This document shows positions 50,356 through 62,511 of a stretch of DNA of 64,000 nucleotides, one piece after another (position 1 is the stretch's first letter; each line of letters opens with the position of its first letter). Made by a program: the position numbers and the translations under genes. The stretch covers positions 1-64,000 of the forward strand of contig NZ_SMDS01000016.1 of assembly GCF_013753875.1 (NCBI RefSeq). Direction: 5' to 3'. The notes beneath the pieces are model-generated. The model saw only the letters and a list, made by a program, of their open reading frames with translations. It was not told the origin of the DNA and searched no databases. The DNA comes from Candidatus Pantoea persica. Lineage in GTDB: Bacteria; Pseudomonadota; Gammaproteobacteria; Enterobacterales; Enterobacteriaceae.

Positions 50356-51354
50356 TTAGTCCAGCGTGTGGATCACCACCCACATCGGTCCCTGCCCCAC
50401 CGCATAGCGCGCCAGCGGCGTCAGCAGCCCCTGCGGCTCGCTGATTTTATAGACTTCGATATGGTGCGACTTTTGCCCTGCCGCCACCAGATATTGGCCG
50501 CTGCGATCGATGTTGAAGCCGCGCGGCTGGGTTTCGGTCGGCTGATAGCCTTCAATGGTCAGCAGGCCGCCATCTTCACTGACGCTGAACACCGTCAGGG
50601 TGCTGCTGGTGCGGTCGCAGGCGTAGAGGAAACGGCCATCTGGTGTCAGATGGATGTCCGCCGCCCAGCGGGTTTCGCTGAAGCCCGGCGGCATCATATC
50701 CAGCGACTGTACGCGCTCGACCCCGCCGCGCACGTTATTCAGCGCCCAGACGTCGACGGTGCTGTCCAGCTCGTTGACGCAGTAAGCGTAGCTGCCGTTG
50801 GGGTGAAACGCCATATAGCGCGGGCCGGCGCCCTCGACGGTGCTTACCTGCGCCTGCTCGCGCGGCGTCAGCGTCCCGTCGTCGTTCAGACGATAGAGAC
50901 AGATGCGATCCTGCTTCAGCGCCGGCACGAACAGCGTCTGATTGGCGTTGTCGATATTGGCGGAGTGGCAGCCCTCCAGCCCGTTAATCACCTGGCTCGG
51001 TGCCTGCGGCAGGCCATCTGCGCCAATCGGGCTGACGCTGACGCAGGCGTCATTATAAGAGCCGCAGAAGAGATAGTTGCCAGTGCGATCGGTGGAAATA
51101 TGGGTCGGGCTGCCCGGCAGCGGCGCTTCGCCCGCCTCGCTCAGGGTGCCGTCCGCAGCAATGCGAAACGCCAGCACGCGAAAGTTCGGGCGCACGCCGA
51201 CGTAGAGGAAATCTTTCTTCGGGCTGACCACCATCGGCTGAACCTGGCCGGCGATATCCGTCACCTGCAGCAGCGACAGCGCGCCCTCTTCATCTAACCG
51301 CCACGCGTGAATTTGCTGGCTCTCGGGACTGGCGGTATAAACAACCTGTTTCAT
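50356..51354 (-). CDS. pgl: 6-phosphogluconolactonase Pgl
   Basis: Hydrolyses 6-phosphogluconolactone in the oxidative pentose phosphate pathway. 332 residues forming a seven-bladed propeller, as in E. coli Pgl/Ybh[51 protein letters not shown] and [10 protein letters not shown] are conserved. The ATG at 51354 follows AGGAGA. Undamaged. Confidence 0.95.
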   Translation of the reverse strand: MKQVVYTASPESQQIHAWRLDEEGALSLLQVTDIAGQVQPMVVSPKKDFLYVGVRPNFRVLAFRIAADGTLSEAGEAPLPGSPTHISTDRTGNYLFCGSYNDACVSVSPIGADGLPQAPSQVINGLEGCHSANIDNANQTLFVPALKQDRICLYRLNDDGTLTPREQAQVSTVEGAGPRYMAFHPNGSYAYCVNELDSTVDVWALNNVRGGVERVQSLDMMPPGFSETRWAADIHLTPDGRFLYACDRTSSTLTVFSVSEDGGLLTIEGYQPTETQPRGFNIDRSGQYLVAAGQKSHHIEVYKISEPQGLLTPLARYAVGQGPMWVVIHTLD

Positions 51355-51513
51355 GCATTCTCCTGTACGCAGCCTATCAATATTATATCTGTGGCTCACA
51401 GTAGCCTGTTTTGCTACGGTGCGCCGGAATCATTTATGCCCTGCTTTTTATCTCAGGACCGCGGTCGGGTGTAGACTCGATGGCTCTTTTAATCCCTTCA
51501 GACGGAATGAGTC

Positions 51514-52289
51514 ATGAGCTATCGCGTAATCGCCCTCGACCTTGACGGCACAATGCCTGACGCCCGCTAAACCATCCTGCCCCAGTCGATCGACGCCATT
51601 TTGCGCGCGCGGCAGGCGGGCGTCAAAGTGGCTATCGTCACCGGGCGTCACCACTGCGCCATCCATCCTTTTATATCAGGCGCTGCAGCTGGATACATCC
51701 GCAATCTGCTGTAATGGCACCTATTTGTATGATTATCATGCAAAAAAGGTGATTAACCGCTGATCCGCTAGATAGGGCACGGGCGCTGCGCGTGATAGAA
51801 ATGCTGGACGAGCACGGCATTCACGGCCTGCTCTATGTCGACGACGCGATGCTCTAGCAGACGCCGACGGGACACGTAACGCGCACGCTGAAATGGGCCG
51901 AATCGCTGCCGCCGCATCAGCGCCCGCTGTTCATGCAGGTGCCGGATCTGGCGCAGGCGGCGCGCGTCGCGCACTCCATCTGGAAATTCGCCCTGTCGTA
52001 TGAAAACACCGCCGCGCTGCAGCAGTTCGCCGATTGCGTCGAGGCGGAACTGGGGCTGGCGTGCGAATGGTCGTGGCACGATTAGGTGAATATCGAGCAG
52101 CACGGCAACAGCAAAGGTCGGTGGCTAGCAGAGTGGGTCACCTCGCAGGGCATCAGCATGCTGGAAGCGGTTGTGCTGGGCGTGGCGATGGGCAACGCCG
52201 ACGAGGCGATCAAGGCGCGCGCGAAACAGGTGATCGGCACCAATCTGGAGCCGGGCATCGCCGAGGTGATCCGCAAGCAGCTGCTCTAG
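51514..52289 (+). pseudogene. ybhA: YbhA pyridoxal phosphate phosphatase (HAD family), broken
   Basis: Cof-type HAD phosphatase. The nucleophile motif ALDLDGTM is present, but Lys at codon 19 is now TAA. A frameshift follows GRHH near 51655. TAG codons occur at 51856 (MLYQ-like) and 52083 (HDQV-like). An in-frame deletion near 52165 fuses SQGISM to LEAV, which removes the GDNFND magnesium motif. The last 45 codons are clean. Confidence 0.87.
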
Positions 52290-53330
52290 TCAGGCGGTTA
52301 CCGACACGCTTTTAATCTGAGCATAGAGCCACTGATCGGGCCGAATGCCCAGCCCGTCTCACGCCCACGGCGAGATGCGCGCCCAGAGTTCGCTGGTACC
52401 GATGCGCAGCCGCACCTCAACCTGCTCGCCCACCTCCAGCAACTCTGTCAACTGCGCTGGCAGAATATTGCGTATCGAGCTGTACTGCGGCGGCTGCAGC
52501 ACCAGCGAGACGTCCGCCAAGGCGATGCGGATACGCAGCGAGGCTTTCACCGGTTGATTGACCCGGCTTACCCAGATATGCTGATCCCTAGCGACAGCGC
52601 GCTCATCGGATAGTCGGGATGATGCTCCAGCACCTGCACGCGCAGCACGCTGGTCAGTTCGTTCATCGGCAGCCAGGGGCGCATGGCGCTGCTGCTCCAC
52701 ACCTTCTCCAGCGGGCCGAACGCCCTGACACTGCCGCTGTCGAGCACCAGCACATTCTCCGTCAGCTGCAGGATCTAATCGAAGCTGTGCGCCACGTAGA
52801 GCACCGGAATCGCCACCTGCTTCGCCAGCTTCTGCAGCCAAGGCATAAATTCGCGCTGCTCGGCAGATCGAGCGAGGCCATCGGCTCGTCCATCAGCAGA
52901 ATATCGGGCGCGCTCAGTAGCGCGCGCGCAATAATGGCGACGCGCTGCTTTTCGCCGCCCGACAGCGACAGCGGAAAGCGATCCAGTAGCGCCACCAGCG
53001 CATCAAACTGCCCCTTCATCGTAGGCGACATGCCGTAGCGCAGATTGCCGCGCACGCGATAGTTCGGAACAATCGCGCGTCCTGGAACACGTAGCCGACG
53101 CGGTGCTTCTCCGGCGGCAGCGCAATGCCCTTTTCCACGTCGAGCAGCACACGCTGATTAAGGGTAATCACGCCGCGCTATGGCTGCGTCAGCCCGCTGA
53201 TGGCGTTGATCAGCAAAGTTTTGCCCGCCCCGGAGCGGCCGAACACGGCGGTTATGCCCTGCGCCGGGATGCAGGCATCGATATCAAGCTGGTAAGCGCC
53301 CAGCCGTTGAGAGAAGTTGAGTGTCAGCAT
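52290..53330 (-). pseudogene. modC: ModC molybdate ABC ATPase, broken
   Basis: The N-terminus ([19 protein letters not shown], Walker [10 protein letters not shown]) is clean to a TAG after SGLTQP (53180). Frameshifts follow at about 53070 and 52860; the latter lies in the Walker B/helical region after [10 protein letters not shown] stop occurs near 52780 and further frameshifts near 52590. The C-terminal TOBE-like domain (DVSLVLQPPQYSSIRNI) can still be read. Confidence 0.86.
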
Positions 53331-53772
53331 CAGGCGCCCATCCTGCGGCGTCCCCAGCGCGCCAGCCATTCGGAGATTAGCAGCGAGAGCAGCGCCAGCA
53401 CGATGGCAATGACGCACAGCCGCTCTCTCGGCGCCGGGCGTTTCGATCAGCGTGAACATCGCCAGCGGCAGAGTGCGCGTCTCATCCGGGATATTGGAAA
53501 CAAAGGTAATGGTGGCACCGAACTCGCCCAGCGAACGGGCGAAGGCGAGCACGGTGCCGACAATCACGCCGGGCAGCGTTATGGTAAAAAAAACGCGCTA
53601 GCGTGCGCGCCGCCTGCTCCAGCCCGGTGTCCACCGCTTCCAGCGCTAGCCGGATGGCGCGCACCATCAGCGGAAAGGCGATCACCGCCGACGCCAGCGA
53701 AGCTAAAGCCGAACCAGTCGTAGAGATACTCGCCGACGATCCCGCGTCGTCCCAGGGCAATCAACAGCAGGT
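53327..53772 (-). pseudogene. modB: ModB molybdate ABC permease, 5' deleted and frameshifted
   Basis: The sequence begins abruptly at [20 protein letters not shown], about residue 65, directly behind the acrZ coding region. Frameshifts near 53690 and 53590 interrupt LMVRAIRLALEAVDTGLEQAARTL and [21 protein letters not shown] last one near 53430 precedes the end. No permease can be made. Confidence 0.85.
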
Positions 53773-53916
53773 CGAGCGCGAAGCGTGCTCGCGGCGGCCA
53801 AATTTCGAGATGACGTTAAACACCTCGCCCAGGCAATAGATCAGACCCAACATAATCGCCATGACCACCGGCACCATAATCACCGCCACAGCAAGGCTTT
53901 TAATCAGTTCCAGCAT
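53761..53916 (-). CDS. acrZ: AcrZ, AcrB-associated small membrane protein, altered tail
   Basis: 49-residue single-span peptide that binds the AcrB efflux pump and modulates its substrate range. The helix [20 protein letters not shown], then [18 protein letters not shown], matches AcrZ over 42 residues. The last eight or nine residues are replaced by sequence from the modA-modB deletion joint (EHASRSTCC). The functional helix is whole, so activity may persist. Upstream lies the (GCAAA)9 repeat. Confidence 0.8.
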   Translation of the reverse strand: MLELIKSLAVAVIMVPVVMAIMLGLIYCLGEVFNVISKFGRREHASRSTCC

Positions 53917-53930
53917 GGAAGTCTCACTCA

Positions 53931-53975
53931 GCAAAGCAAAGCAAAGCAAAGCAAAGCAAAGCAAAGCAAAGCAAA
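53931..53975. repeat. (GCAAA)9 pentanucleotide repeat between acrZ and modE
   Basis: Nine perfect copies of GCAAA, followed by an A-rich remnant, fill the short intergenic region 14 bases from the acrZ start. In this position copy number would change promoter or leader spacing for acrZ, and possibly for modE on the other side. Confidence 0.95.
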
Positions 53976-54083
53976 AAAGTGATTGTAACGTCTGAGGAAA
54001 AAACGCACTGCCCTTTTCGTGCTTTTACTTTACCTGCCGCTCCCCGCTATGATCTGGCCATTCACCCGTTCTGGAGAGCCGAT

Positions 54084-54844
54084 ATGCAGGCAGAACTTTC
54101 CCTTACCATCCGGCTGCAGCAAAAGCTGTTCGCCGATCCGCGCCGCATGGCGCTGCTGAAGCGCATTCGCGAAACTGGCTCCATCAGCCAAGGGGTGAAG
54201 CTGGCGGGCATCAGCTACAAAAGCGCCTGGTACGCCATCAACGAGATGAACCAGCTGGCGGAAGAGACGCTGGTGGAGCCAAAGGCGGCGGTGTCGCGCA
54301 GCTGACGCGCTACGGCGAGCGGCTGATTCAGCTGTTCCAGCTGCTGGAGCGATCCAGCAAAAGGCGTTCGACTCGGTGCCGTTCGACAGCCTGCTGGCGA
54401 CCATTGCGCGTTTCTCTCTGCAGACCAGCGCGCGCAACCAGCTGTTCGGCACCGTGGTCGCCCACTATCGGCAGCAGGTGGTGTAGCACCTCAGCGTGTG
54501 GCTGGCGGATGGCGCCACGCAGCTAAACGTGGCGCTGACCCAGCGCAGCGTGGAACGCCTGCAGCTTGAGCCGGGCAAAGAGGTGCTGGTGCTGAATCAA
54601 GGCGCCCTGGATTCAGGTCAGCCGCGACGCGACCCAGGCGGACAATCAGCTTAGCGCGCAGGTAAGCCAGATTGAGCCCGGCGAGCAGATGAGCGAACTG
54701 CTGATGGCGCTGCCGAGCGGCAAACAGCTCTGCGCCACCCTCGCCAACAGCCAAGTCGCGCAGCTGCAGTTGTAGTTGCATCCTGGCGACAGCGTGACGG
54801 CGAGCTTCAATGCCGAGCATGCGATTATCGCCACCCTGCTGTGA
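54084..54844 (+). pseudogene. modE: ModE molybdate-responsive regulator, broken
   Basis: The winged-helix DNA-binding start (LQQKLFADPRRMALLKRIRE, GISYKSAWYAINEMNQLAEE) is clean, then the frame shifts after about 70 codons (54300) and again near 54350. TAG codons replace Gln before HLSVWLADG (54484) and near the end (CKLQL-like region, 54773). The molybdate-binding domains are scrambled by another frameshift near 54600. The natural TGA is at 54842. Confidence 0.86.
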
Positions 54845-54920
54845 GTCGGGCTCTGCGATTTGACTTCAGCGACGGCTCTGGTTACAATTCAGTAACACGA
54901 TGCATAAACTGGAACAGATC

Positions 54921-56124
54921 ATGGCTTTATTGCAAATTTCGCAAGGCACGTTTCGTCTCAGCAGCTGACGCTGGATGCGCTGCAGCTGACCAGCGGCGAG
55001 CGCTGGGCGTTCGTTGGCGCCAACGGCAGCGGCTTCGCCTGTCCGACGCGCCTGTCGTTCGAACAGCTGCAGCACTGCAGCAGCTGGTTACTGACGAAAG
55101 GCAGCGCAACAACACCGACATGCTGAGCGAAGGGGAAGAGGATACCGGCCGCACCGCGCTGGAGATCATTCAGGACAAAATCAACGCGCCTGCGCGTGCC
55201 CAGGCGCTGGCGACGCAGTACGGCATCGGCTACCTGCTGGATCGCCGCTTTAAATATCTTTCGACCGGCGAGACGCGCAAGGTTCTGCTCTGCCAGGCGC
55301 TGATGAAGTAGCCCGATCTGCTGATCCTCGACGAGCCGTTTGACGGACTCGATGTCGCCTCGCACGCTAGCCTGACGGAGAGCCTGTAGGCCTCCGGCGT
55401 CACCTTGGTGCTGGTGCTGAACCGCTTCGACGATCTGCCCGACTTTATTCAGCAGATCGGCGTGCTAGCGGAGTGTACCCTGACGCACTGCGGCGCGCGC
55501 GACGCCATTCTCGCCGAGGCGCTGGTTCCGCAGCTGGCGGACGACGCGCCGCGCGTGACGCTGCGCAACGGCGTGGTTGCCTACAACGATAAGGCAGTGA
55601 TCGACGGGCTGAACTGGCAGGTCAACCCCGGCGAGCACTGGCAGATTGTCGGCCCCAACGGCGCAGGAAAATCGATGCTGCTGAGCCTGGTCACCGGCGA
55701 TCATCCGCAGGGCTACAGCAACAATCTGACGCTGTTCGGCATCCGCCGCGGCAGCGGCGAAACCATATGGGATATCAAGCAGCATATCGGCTACGTCAGC
55801 AGCAGCCTGCACCTCGACTACCGCGTCAGCGCCAACGTGCGCACCGTGATCCTCTCCGGCTTTTTCGATTCAGTCGGCCTCTATCAGGCGGTATCGGAGC
55901 GGCAAAAGGCGCTGGCGCGGCTCGGCATGGACAACGCGCTGGCAGACGCGCCCTTTCACAGCCTCTCCTGAGGCCAGCAGCGGCTGGTGCTGATCTGCGA
56001 AGGCCGTAACCGGCTGCTGTTTGTCTCGCACCATGCCGAAGACGCTCCGCACTGCATTACGCATCGCCTGAGCTTTGTGCCTGCCGCATCGGGCTATGAC
56101 TATCTGCAGGAGCACCTGCGCTAA
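54921..56124 (+). pseudogene. modF: ModF tandem ABC ATPase-like protein, broken
   Basis: Two ATPase domains. The first Walker A is cut at GANGSG by a deletion of about 25 codons (55030). A frameshift and two TAG codons (55311 and 55387) follow around ILDEPFDGLDVAS. The second domain is clean through GPNGAGKSMLLSLVTGDHPQGY, then Trp of the SLSWGQQ signature is TGA (55968) and about 40 codons including Walker B are deleted. The end is LFVSHHAEDAPHCITHRLSF. Confidence 0.86.
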
Positions 56125-56129
56125 TCCCC

Positions 56130-56152
56130 GACGCCGCCTCGCGGCGTCTTGC
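56130..56152 (+). terminator. Terminator after modF
   Basis: GACGCCGC/GCGGCGTC with a three-base loop is followed by TTGCTTCTTTCC, six bases after the modF stop. Confidence 0.7.
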
Positions 56153-56160
56153 TTCTTTCC

Positions 56161-56310
56161 TTGACACAAAATGTAATCGCTACCATATTCTTCTGCTTTT
56201 AACCTTCCTATGAAGCAAGGGAAGCCTTTGAATAAGGAATTTCAGTTTGTGTAAATGACTCCACTTGTCCAGACTTGATAACGCTTTGGCGGACGCCAAT
56301 GTGCTATTTT
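56161..56310 (+). promoter_or_regulatory. gal operon control region with galO external operator
   Basis: GTGTAAATGACTCCAC at 56249-56264 matches the E. coli external gal operator at 14 of 16 positions. Exactly 40 bases on, as in E. coli galP1, is an extended -10 element TGC-TATTTT (56305-56310 for the hexamer). Farther upstream TTGACA (56161-56166) and CATATT (56184-56189), 17 bases apart, form a second possible promoter. GalR/GalS control is likely to have existed here. Confidence 0.7.
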
Positions 56311-56353
56311 TTAACCTTGCCTGTCTGGCTTTTTGACGTTAACCAGGATCAAC

Positions 56354-57166
<813 letters not shown>

Positions 57167-58315
57167 ATGAGCTTAAAAAATACCACGCACCAGATTTTTA
57201 CCGACACCTTCGGCTATGCGCCGACCCATACCATCCAGGCGCCGGGCCGCGTTAACCTGATTGGCGAACATACCGACTATAGCGACAGCTTCGTGCTGCC
57301 GTGCGCTATCGACTACCAGACCGTGATCGCCTGCGCGAAGCGTGACGATCGCCAAGTGCGCGTGGTGACGGTGGACTACGACAATCAGCAGGGCAGCTTC
57401 TCTCTCGACGCGCCGATCCTCAGCGTCAAAGAGCCGATGTGGGCCAACTACGTGTGCGGCGTGGTGAAGCACCTGCAGTAGCGCGACGCCAGCTTCGGCG
57501 GCATCGATATGGTGATCAGCGGCGACGTGCCCCAGGGCGCGGGCCTCAGCTCCTCGGCGTCGCTGGAAGTGGCGGTCGGCACCGTATTCTAGCAGCTGTT
57601 TCACCTCAAGCTCGACGGCACGGCCATTGCGGTAAACGGCCAGGAAGCGGAAAACCAGTTTGTCGGCTGCAATTGTGGCATCATGGACCAGCTGATTTCC
57701 GCGCTGGGCAAAAAAGATCACGCGCTGTTGCTCGACTGCCGCACCCTCGGTACCCGTCCGGTACCGATGCCGAAAGATGTCGCGGTGGTGATTATCAACT
57801 CCAACTTCCGCCGCAGCCTGGTAGGCAGCGAATACAACACGCGCTGCGAGCAGTGCGAAACCGGCGCGCGCTTCTTTGACCAGCCGGCGCTGCGCGATGT
57901 CGATATAGATCGGTTCAGGGCGGTAGGCTTGAGCTGGATCCGCTAGGTGGCGAAGCGCGTGCGACACGTGCTGACGGGAAACGCCCGCACGCTGGAAGCC
58001 GCCGACGCGCTGAGCAAAATCGATCTGAAACGCATGGGCGAGCTGATGGCGAAATCGCACGCCTCGATGCGCGACGACTTCGAAATCACCGTGCCGCCGA
58101 TTGACGCGCTAGTGGAGACCGTCAAGGCGAAGATCGGCGATCGCGGCGGTGTGTGCATGACCGGCGGTGACTTCGGCGGCTGCGTGGTGGCGCTGATGCC
58201 GTTCGATCTGGTGGACCAGGTCAAAGCAGCAGTGGCGGAGCAGTACGAAGCGAAAACCGGCATCAAAGAAACCTTCTAAGTCTGTACTGCCTCGGAAGGA
58301 GCCGGCCAATACTAA
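57167..58315 (+). pseudogene. galK: GalK galactokinase, four nonsense codons but no indel
   Basis: GHMP kinase that phosphorylates galactose. The full-length frame is preserved over 382 codons without any indel. TAG stands at 57479 (HLQ*RD, Gln), 57590 (GTVF*QL, Gln) and 57944 (IR*VAKRV, probably Tyr or Ile), and TAA at 58277 in place of Tyr near the C-terminus. [12 protein letters not shown] and [13 protein letters not shown] (ATP loop) are intact, but the third motif reads MTGGDFGG for TGGGFGG. Last residue Cys is now Tyr through the base shared with galM. Confidence 0.92.
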
Positions 58316-59289
58316 GCGACGTCAACTCCCATGCGCCCGACGGCCAGCCGTTGCGCATTACCGTGCTGCACAACGCCGGCGGCATGGTGGCGACCTTTAT
58401 GGACTGGGGCGCGACCTGGCTCTCGGCGCGCGTGCCGATGGCTGACGGCAGTGTGCGCGAAGCGCTGCTCGGCTGTGCAATGCCTTCTGACTACCTGCAT
58501 CAGGACGCCTACCTCAGCGCCACTGTGGGCCACTACGCCAACCGCATCGCCCGCGCCATCCTGACGCAGCAGGCTATCCAGCTGGCAGCGAATCAGGGCG
58601 AGCATCAGCTGCACGGTGGCCCGCAGGGCTTCGACAAGCATTGCTGGCAGATCGTCAGCCAGAGCGAGAACCGTGTGATGTATCGCCTCGACTCGCCGGA
58701 CGACGATAACTGCCTGTCGATCAGCTATCAGGCCGAGGTCGATCGCCCCTGCCCGGTGAACCTCACCAATCACGCCTACTTTAACCTTGACGTGCATCAT
58801 GGCGACGCGCGTCAGCATCGCTTACAAATGCTCGCCGAACAGTACCTGCCGGTCGACAGCTGCGGCATTCCCAGTGCGCCGCTGAAGGCGGTCGCGGGCA
58901 CCAGCTTCGATTTCCGCGCGGCGAAAACGGTAGCGCAGGATTTCCTCGCGAATGCGGACCAGCAGGCGGTGAAAGGTTACGATCACGCTTTTCTGCTTGA
59001 TGCCGACGGCGACGTCAGCCAGCCCGCCGCGCACCTCTGGTCGGTGGACGGCATGCTGCAGCTGACGGTCACCGCCGCCGCGCCTGCGCTACAGTTCTAT
59101 ACCGGCAACTACCTGGCGGGCACGCGCGCGCGCGAATAGGACAGCTATACTGCTTTCCAGGGCATTGCGCTGGAGAGCGAATTTTTACCCGATTCGCCCA
59201 ACCATCCCGAGTGGCCGCAACCCTCCTGCTGGCTGCAGCCTAGCGAACGTAGGGAATCGGAGACGCGCTACCGTTTTACCTCGCGCTAA
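58309..59289 (+). pseudogene. galM: GalM aldose 1-epimerase, start lost
   Basis: Mutarotase of the Leloir pathway. The expected ATG reads ATA at 58309-58311, within the overlap with the galK stop. The frame continues as LSDVNSHAPDGQPLRITVLHN. An in-frame deletion of about 20 codons lies near 58690 (YRLDSPDDDNCLSISY). One TAG interrupts TRARE*DSYTAFQG (59137). The catalytic His and Glu regions (TNHAYFNL, ESEFLPDSPNHPEW) are still present. Confidence 0.88.
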
Positions 59290-59453
59290 GCCTTCGACTG
59301 AAAAACGCTCAGTGCATCGCCGACAGGCTTACGCCCTGCACCGTTTTCCGCTATGGTATGGCGCTATCCATGGGCCGCCGGGCGCGCGCGTCGGGTTGGT
59401 TGCAGCAAGTTTTCCATTATCGTAGAAACATCAAAGATGTTAAGGAGTTAACT

Positions 59454-60206
59454 ATGGCCGTAACTAAGCTGATTCTGGTCCGCCACGGCGAAAGTCAGTG
59501 GAACCAGGAAAACCGCTTTACTGGATGGTATGACGTGGATCTTTCTGACAAAGGTCGCACCGAAGCCAAAGCAGCCGGTCAGCTGCTGAAAAAAGAAGGT
59601 TTCGTCTTTGATTTTGCTTACACCTCCGTGCTGAAACGTGCCATTCACACTCTGTGGAACGTTCTGGATGAGCTGGATCAGGCCTGGCTGCCGGTGGAAA
59701 AATGCTGGCGCCTGAACGAGCGCCACTACGGTGCGCTGCAGGGCCTGGACAAAGCGGAAATCGCCGCTAAATATGGTGACGCGCAGGTCAAACAGTGGCG
59801 TCGCAGCTTTGCGGTTACCCCGCCGGAGCTGGATCGCAGCGATGAGCGCTTCCCGGGCCACGATCCGCGCTACGGTAAACTGAGCGCCGAGCAGCTGCCG
59901 ACCACCGAAAGCCTAGCGCTGACCATCAAGCGCGTGATCCCTTACTGGAACGAAACCATTCTGCCGCGCATTAAGAGCGGTGAGAAAGTAATCATTGCCG
60001 CGCACGGCAACTCGCTGCGCGCGCTTGTGAAATATCTCGACAACATGAGCGAAGAGGAAATCCTCGAGCTGAACATCCCTACCGGCGTGCCGCTAGTGTA
60101 TGAGTTCGACGAGAATTTCAAACCGATCAAACACTACTACCTGGGCGATGCCGACGAGATTGCAGCGAAAGCCGCCGCCGTCGCTAACCAGGTTAAAGCA
60201 AAGTAA
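59454..60206 (+). CDS. gpmA: GpmA 2,3-bisphosphoglycerate-dependent phosphoglycerate mutase
   Basis: Glycolytic enzyme. 250 residues, the expected length. The phospho-His is in [10 protein letters not shown] (residue 11); the second catalytic His is in [22 protein letters not shown] and the C-terminal active-site tail ([20 protein letters not shown]) are intact. The ATG at 59454 follows TAAGGAG. Codon use is cleaner than in its neighbours, as expected for a highly expressed gene. Confidence 0.97.
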   Translation: MAVTKLILVRHGESQWNQENRFTGWYDVDLSDKGRTEAKAAGQLLKKEGFVFDFAYTSVLKRAIHTLWNVLDELDQAWLPVEKCWRLNERHYGALQGLDKAEIAAKYGDAQVKQWRRSFAVTPPELDRSDERFPGHDPRYGKLSAEQLPTTESLALTIKRVIPYWNETILPRIKSGEKVIIAAHGNSLRALVKYLDNMSEEEILELNIPTGVPLVYEFDENFKPIKHYYLGDADEIAAKAAAVANQVKAK

Positions 60207-60224
60207 GCGTTAGCTGAAATGTTA

Positions 60225-60256
60225 AAAGGCCAGACAATGTCTGGCCTTTATTTATT
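60225..60256 (+). terminator. Rho-independent terminator of gpmA
   Basis: The stem AAAGGCCAGAC/GTCTGGCCTTT has a short loop and a T-rich end. The next 260 bases up to the aroG stop hold nothing recognisable. Confidence 0.88.
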
Positions 60257-60518
60257 ACTGCAAATTGAATGTTGAAAACGACAGAGACACACAGCATTCA
60301 AAACGTGGTAAGCATGAACCGAAGAGCAAAGCGTCCCGCGCCATGGACAAAACGCCGAGGCGTTTTTGCACAACGCAGCACGTTGGCCCGCTTACAGGCG
60401 CACCTCAGGGATAAGGTGCATAGCATAAGTGTGCGGCCAAGCGAGCATAGATGCCTTGAGCGACTTTGCGATTGGTGCACGCTTGCCGCCTCAGCACCTT
60501 GCTACCCTTTGCTTTAAA

Positions 60519-61409
<891 letters not shown>

Positions 61410-61691
61410 TCATTCCGTTTATTCCTGGCCCGACTCGCGTCGGGCGCAACCCGGTCAATTTATACGGTTACGCCCGAGGTGTAAATTAAGGCGTGCGCTT
61501 AAATGCACGTGTGAAATTTGCATTTATAGGGTTCTCGGCTAGGCTTTTATTAAGCGCTGAAAAATGCTGCGCTTACATTATTTATCCCTTTCGTATTTAA
61601 TTCGGGCAAAACTAAATTTCGTCGGTACCTCTTTGCGTCAAACTGCATCATCGGGTTTAAGACAGCAGCTATCATTGATTACAGGAGCATA

Positions 61692-62021
61692 ATGATGAAT
61701 AAGTTTGCAATTCTCTTTCTCACAGCAGCAATGACAGTAGGCAGCGGCGCGGCAATGGCCGACAGCGGCAATAACGGCACGGCGAACCAGGCAGAGGAAG
61801 CGGGCGCAGCGGCTGGCGGCGCAAAACAGAATCTGCCGCCGAATAATGTCGACAACAATGATATTAATAATACCGGTACCAATATCAACCCTACGGCGAA
61901 CGGCAGCAGCAATATGTCGGCTGATCAAATGGACCAGAACAGCCAGTGTAAAGACGGCAAATGCCTCGATATCAACAGCAAAGTGCAGACCCATGAAGGT
62001 GGCGGTCAGGTTGATCAGTAA
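61692..62021 (+). CDS. ybgS: YbgS-like secreted protein
   Basis: 109-residue Asn/Gly-rich protein with a signal peptide (residues 1-22) and the conserved end CKDGKCLDINSKVQTHEG. Length, composition and position beside aroG match YbgS. A one-base loss near 62020 appears to cut seven residues (KTDGTSQ is readable in the next frame). Function unknown. Probably still made and exported. Confidence 0.8.
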   Translation: MMNKFAILFLTAAMTVGSGAAMADSGNNGTANQAEEAGAAAGGAKQNLPPNNVDNNDINNTGTNINPTANGSSNMSADQMDQNSQCKDGKCLDINSKVQTHEGGGQVDQ

Positions 62022-62133
62022 AACTGACGGCACCTCACAGTAATTCATTCTGGAAAGCGCTTCGGCTCTCCATTATTTTTCTCTACGTTAACTTCCGCTA
62101 TGCTGAGGCGACGAATTCCTTCAGGAAACTGTC

Positions 62134-62511
62134 ATGGCCTCGCTGTTATTGATTGATGACCATCCGCTGGTTGAAGTGGCGCAGGAAGCCGCGCTCGACC
62201 AGGCACCCTTTCCCATCTATTTACGATCCGCCGCCAGCGAGTAACAGGCGCGCCAGCTGCTGACGCAGCCCACCGATCTTATCGTGCTCGATATCGGCCT
62301 GCCGGAAGGCGACGGGCTGGAGATCCTGCGCCGCCTGAAGGCGCACTTCCCGCACATTTCGGTGCTGATCTACTCCGCGCAGCAGAGCAACCACTATCTG
62401 CGCAGCGCGCAGGTGCTCGGCGCGTCGGGCTACTTGGTGAAAAGCCAGCGTATGGCGCAGCTGCTGAGCGCCATTCTCGCCGTGCTCGGCCGATCGCGAC
62501 AGCCTCTATAG
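62134..62511 (+). pseudogene. EvgA/FimZ-type response regulator, HTH missing
   Basis: The receiver domain starts LLLIDDHPLVEVAQEAA and has the phospho-acceptor in LIVLDIGLPEGDGLEI and the conserved Lys in GYLVKSQRMAQLL. Gln in SE*QARQ is TAA at 62242. After AILAVLGRS the LuxR-type DNA-binding domain is absent: the sequence passes into kinase debris. It lost its output domain by deletion. Confidence 0.8.

Noticed and set aside
53931..53975. GCAAA array as a CRISPR or iteron origin
   Set aside because: There are no spacers and no replication gene nearby; unit length is five bases and perfectly tandem, so it is a simple microsatellite.
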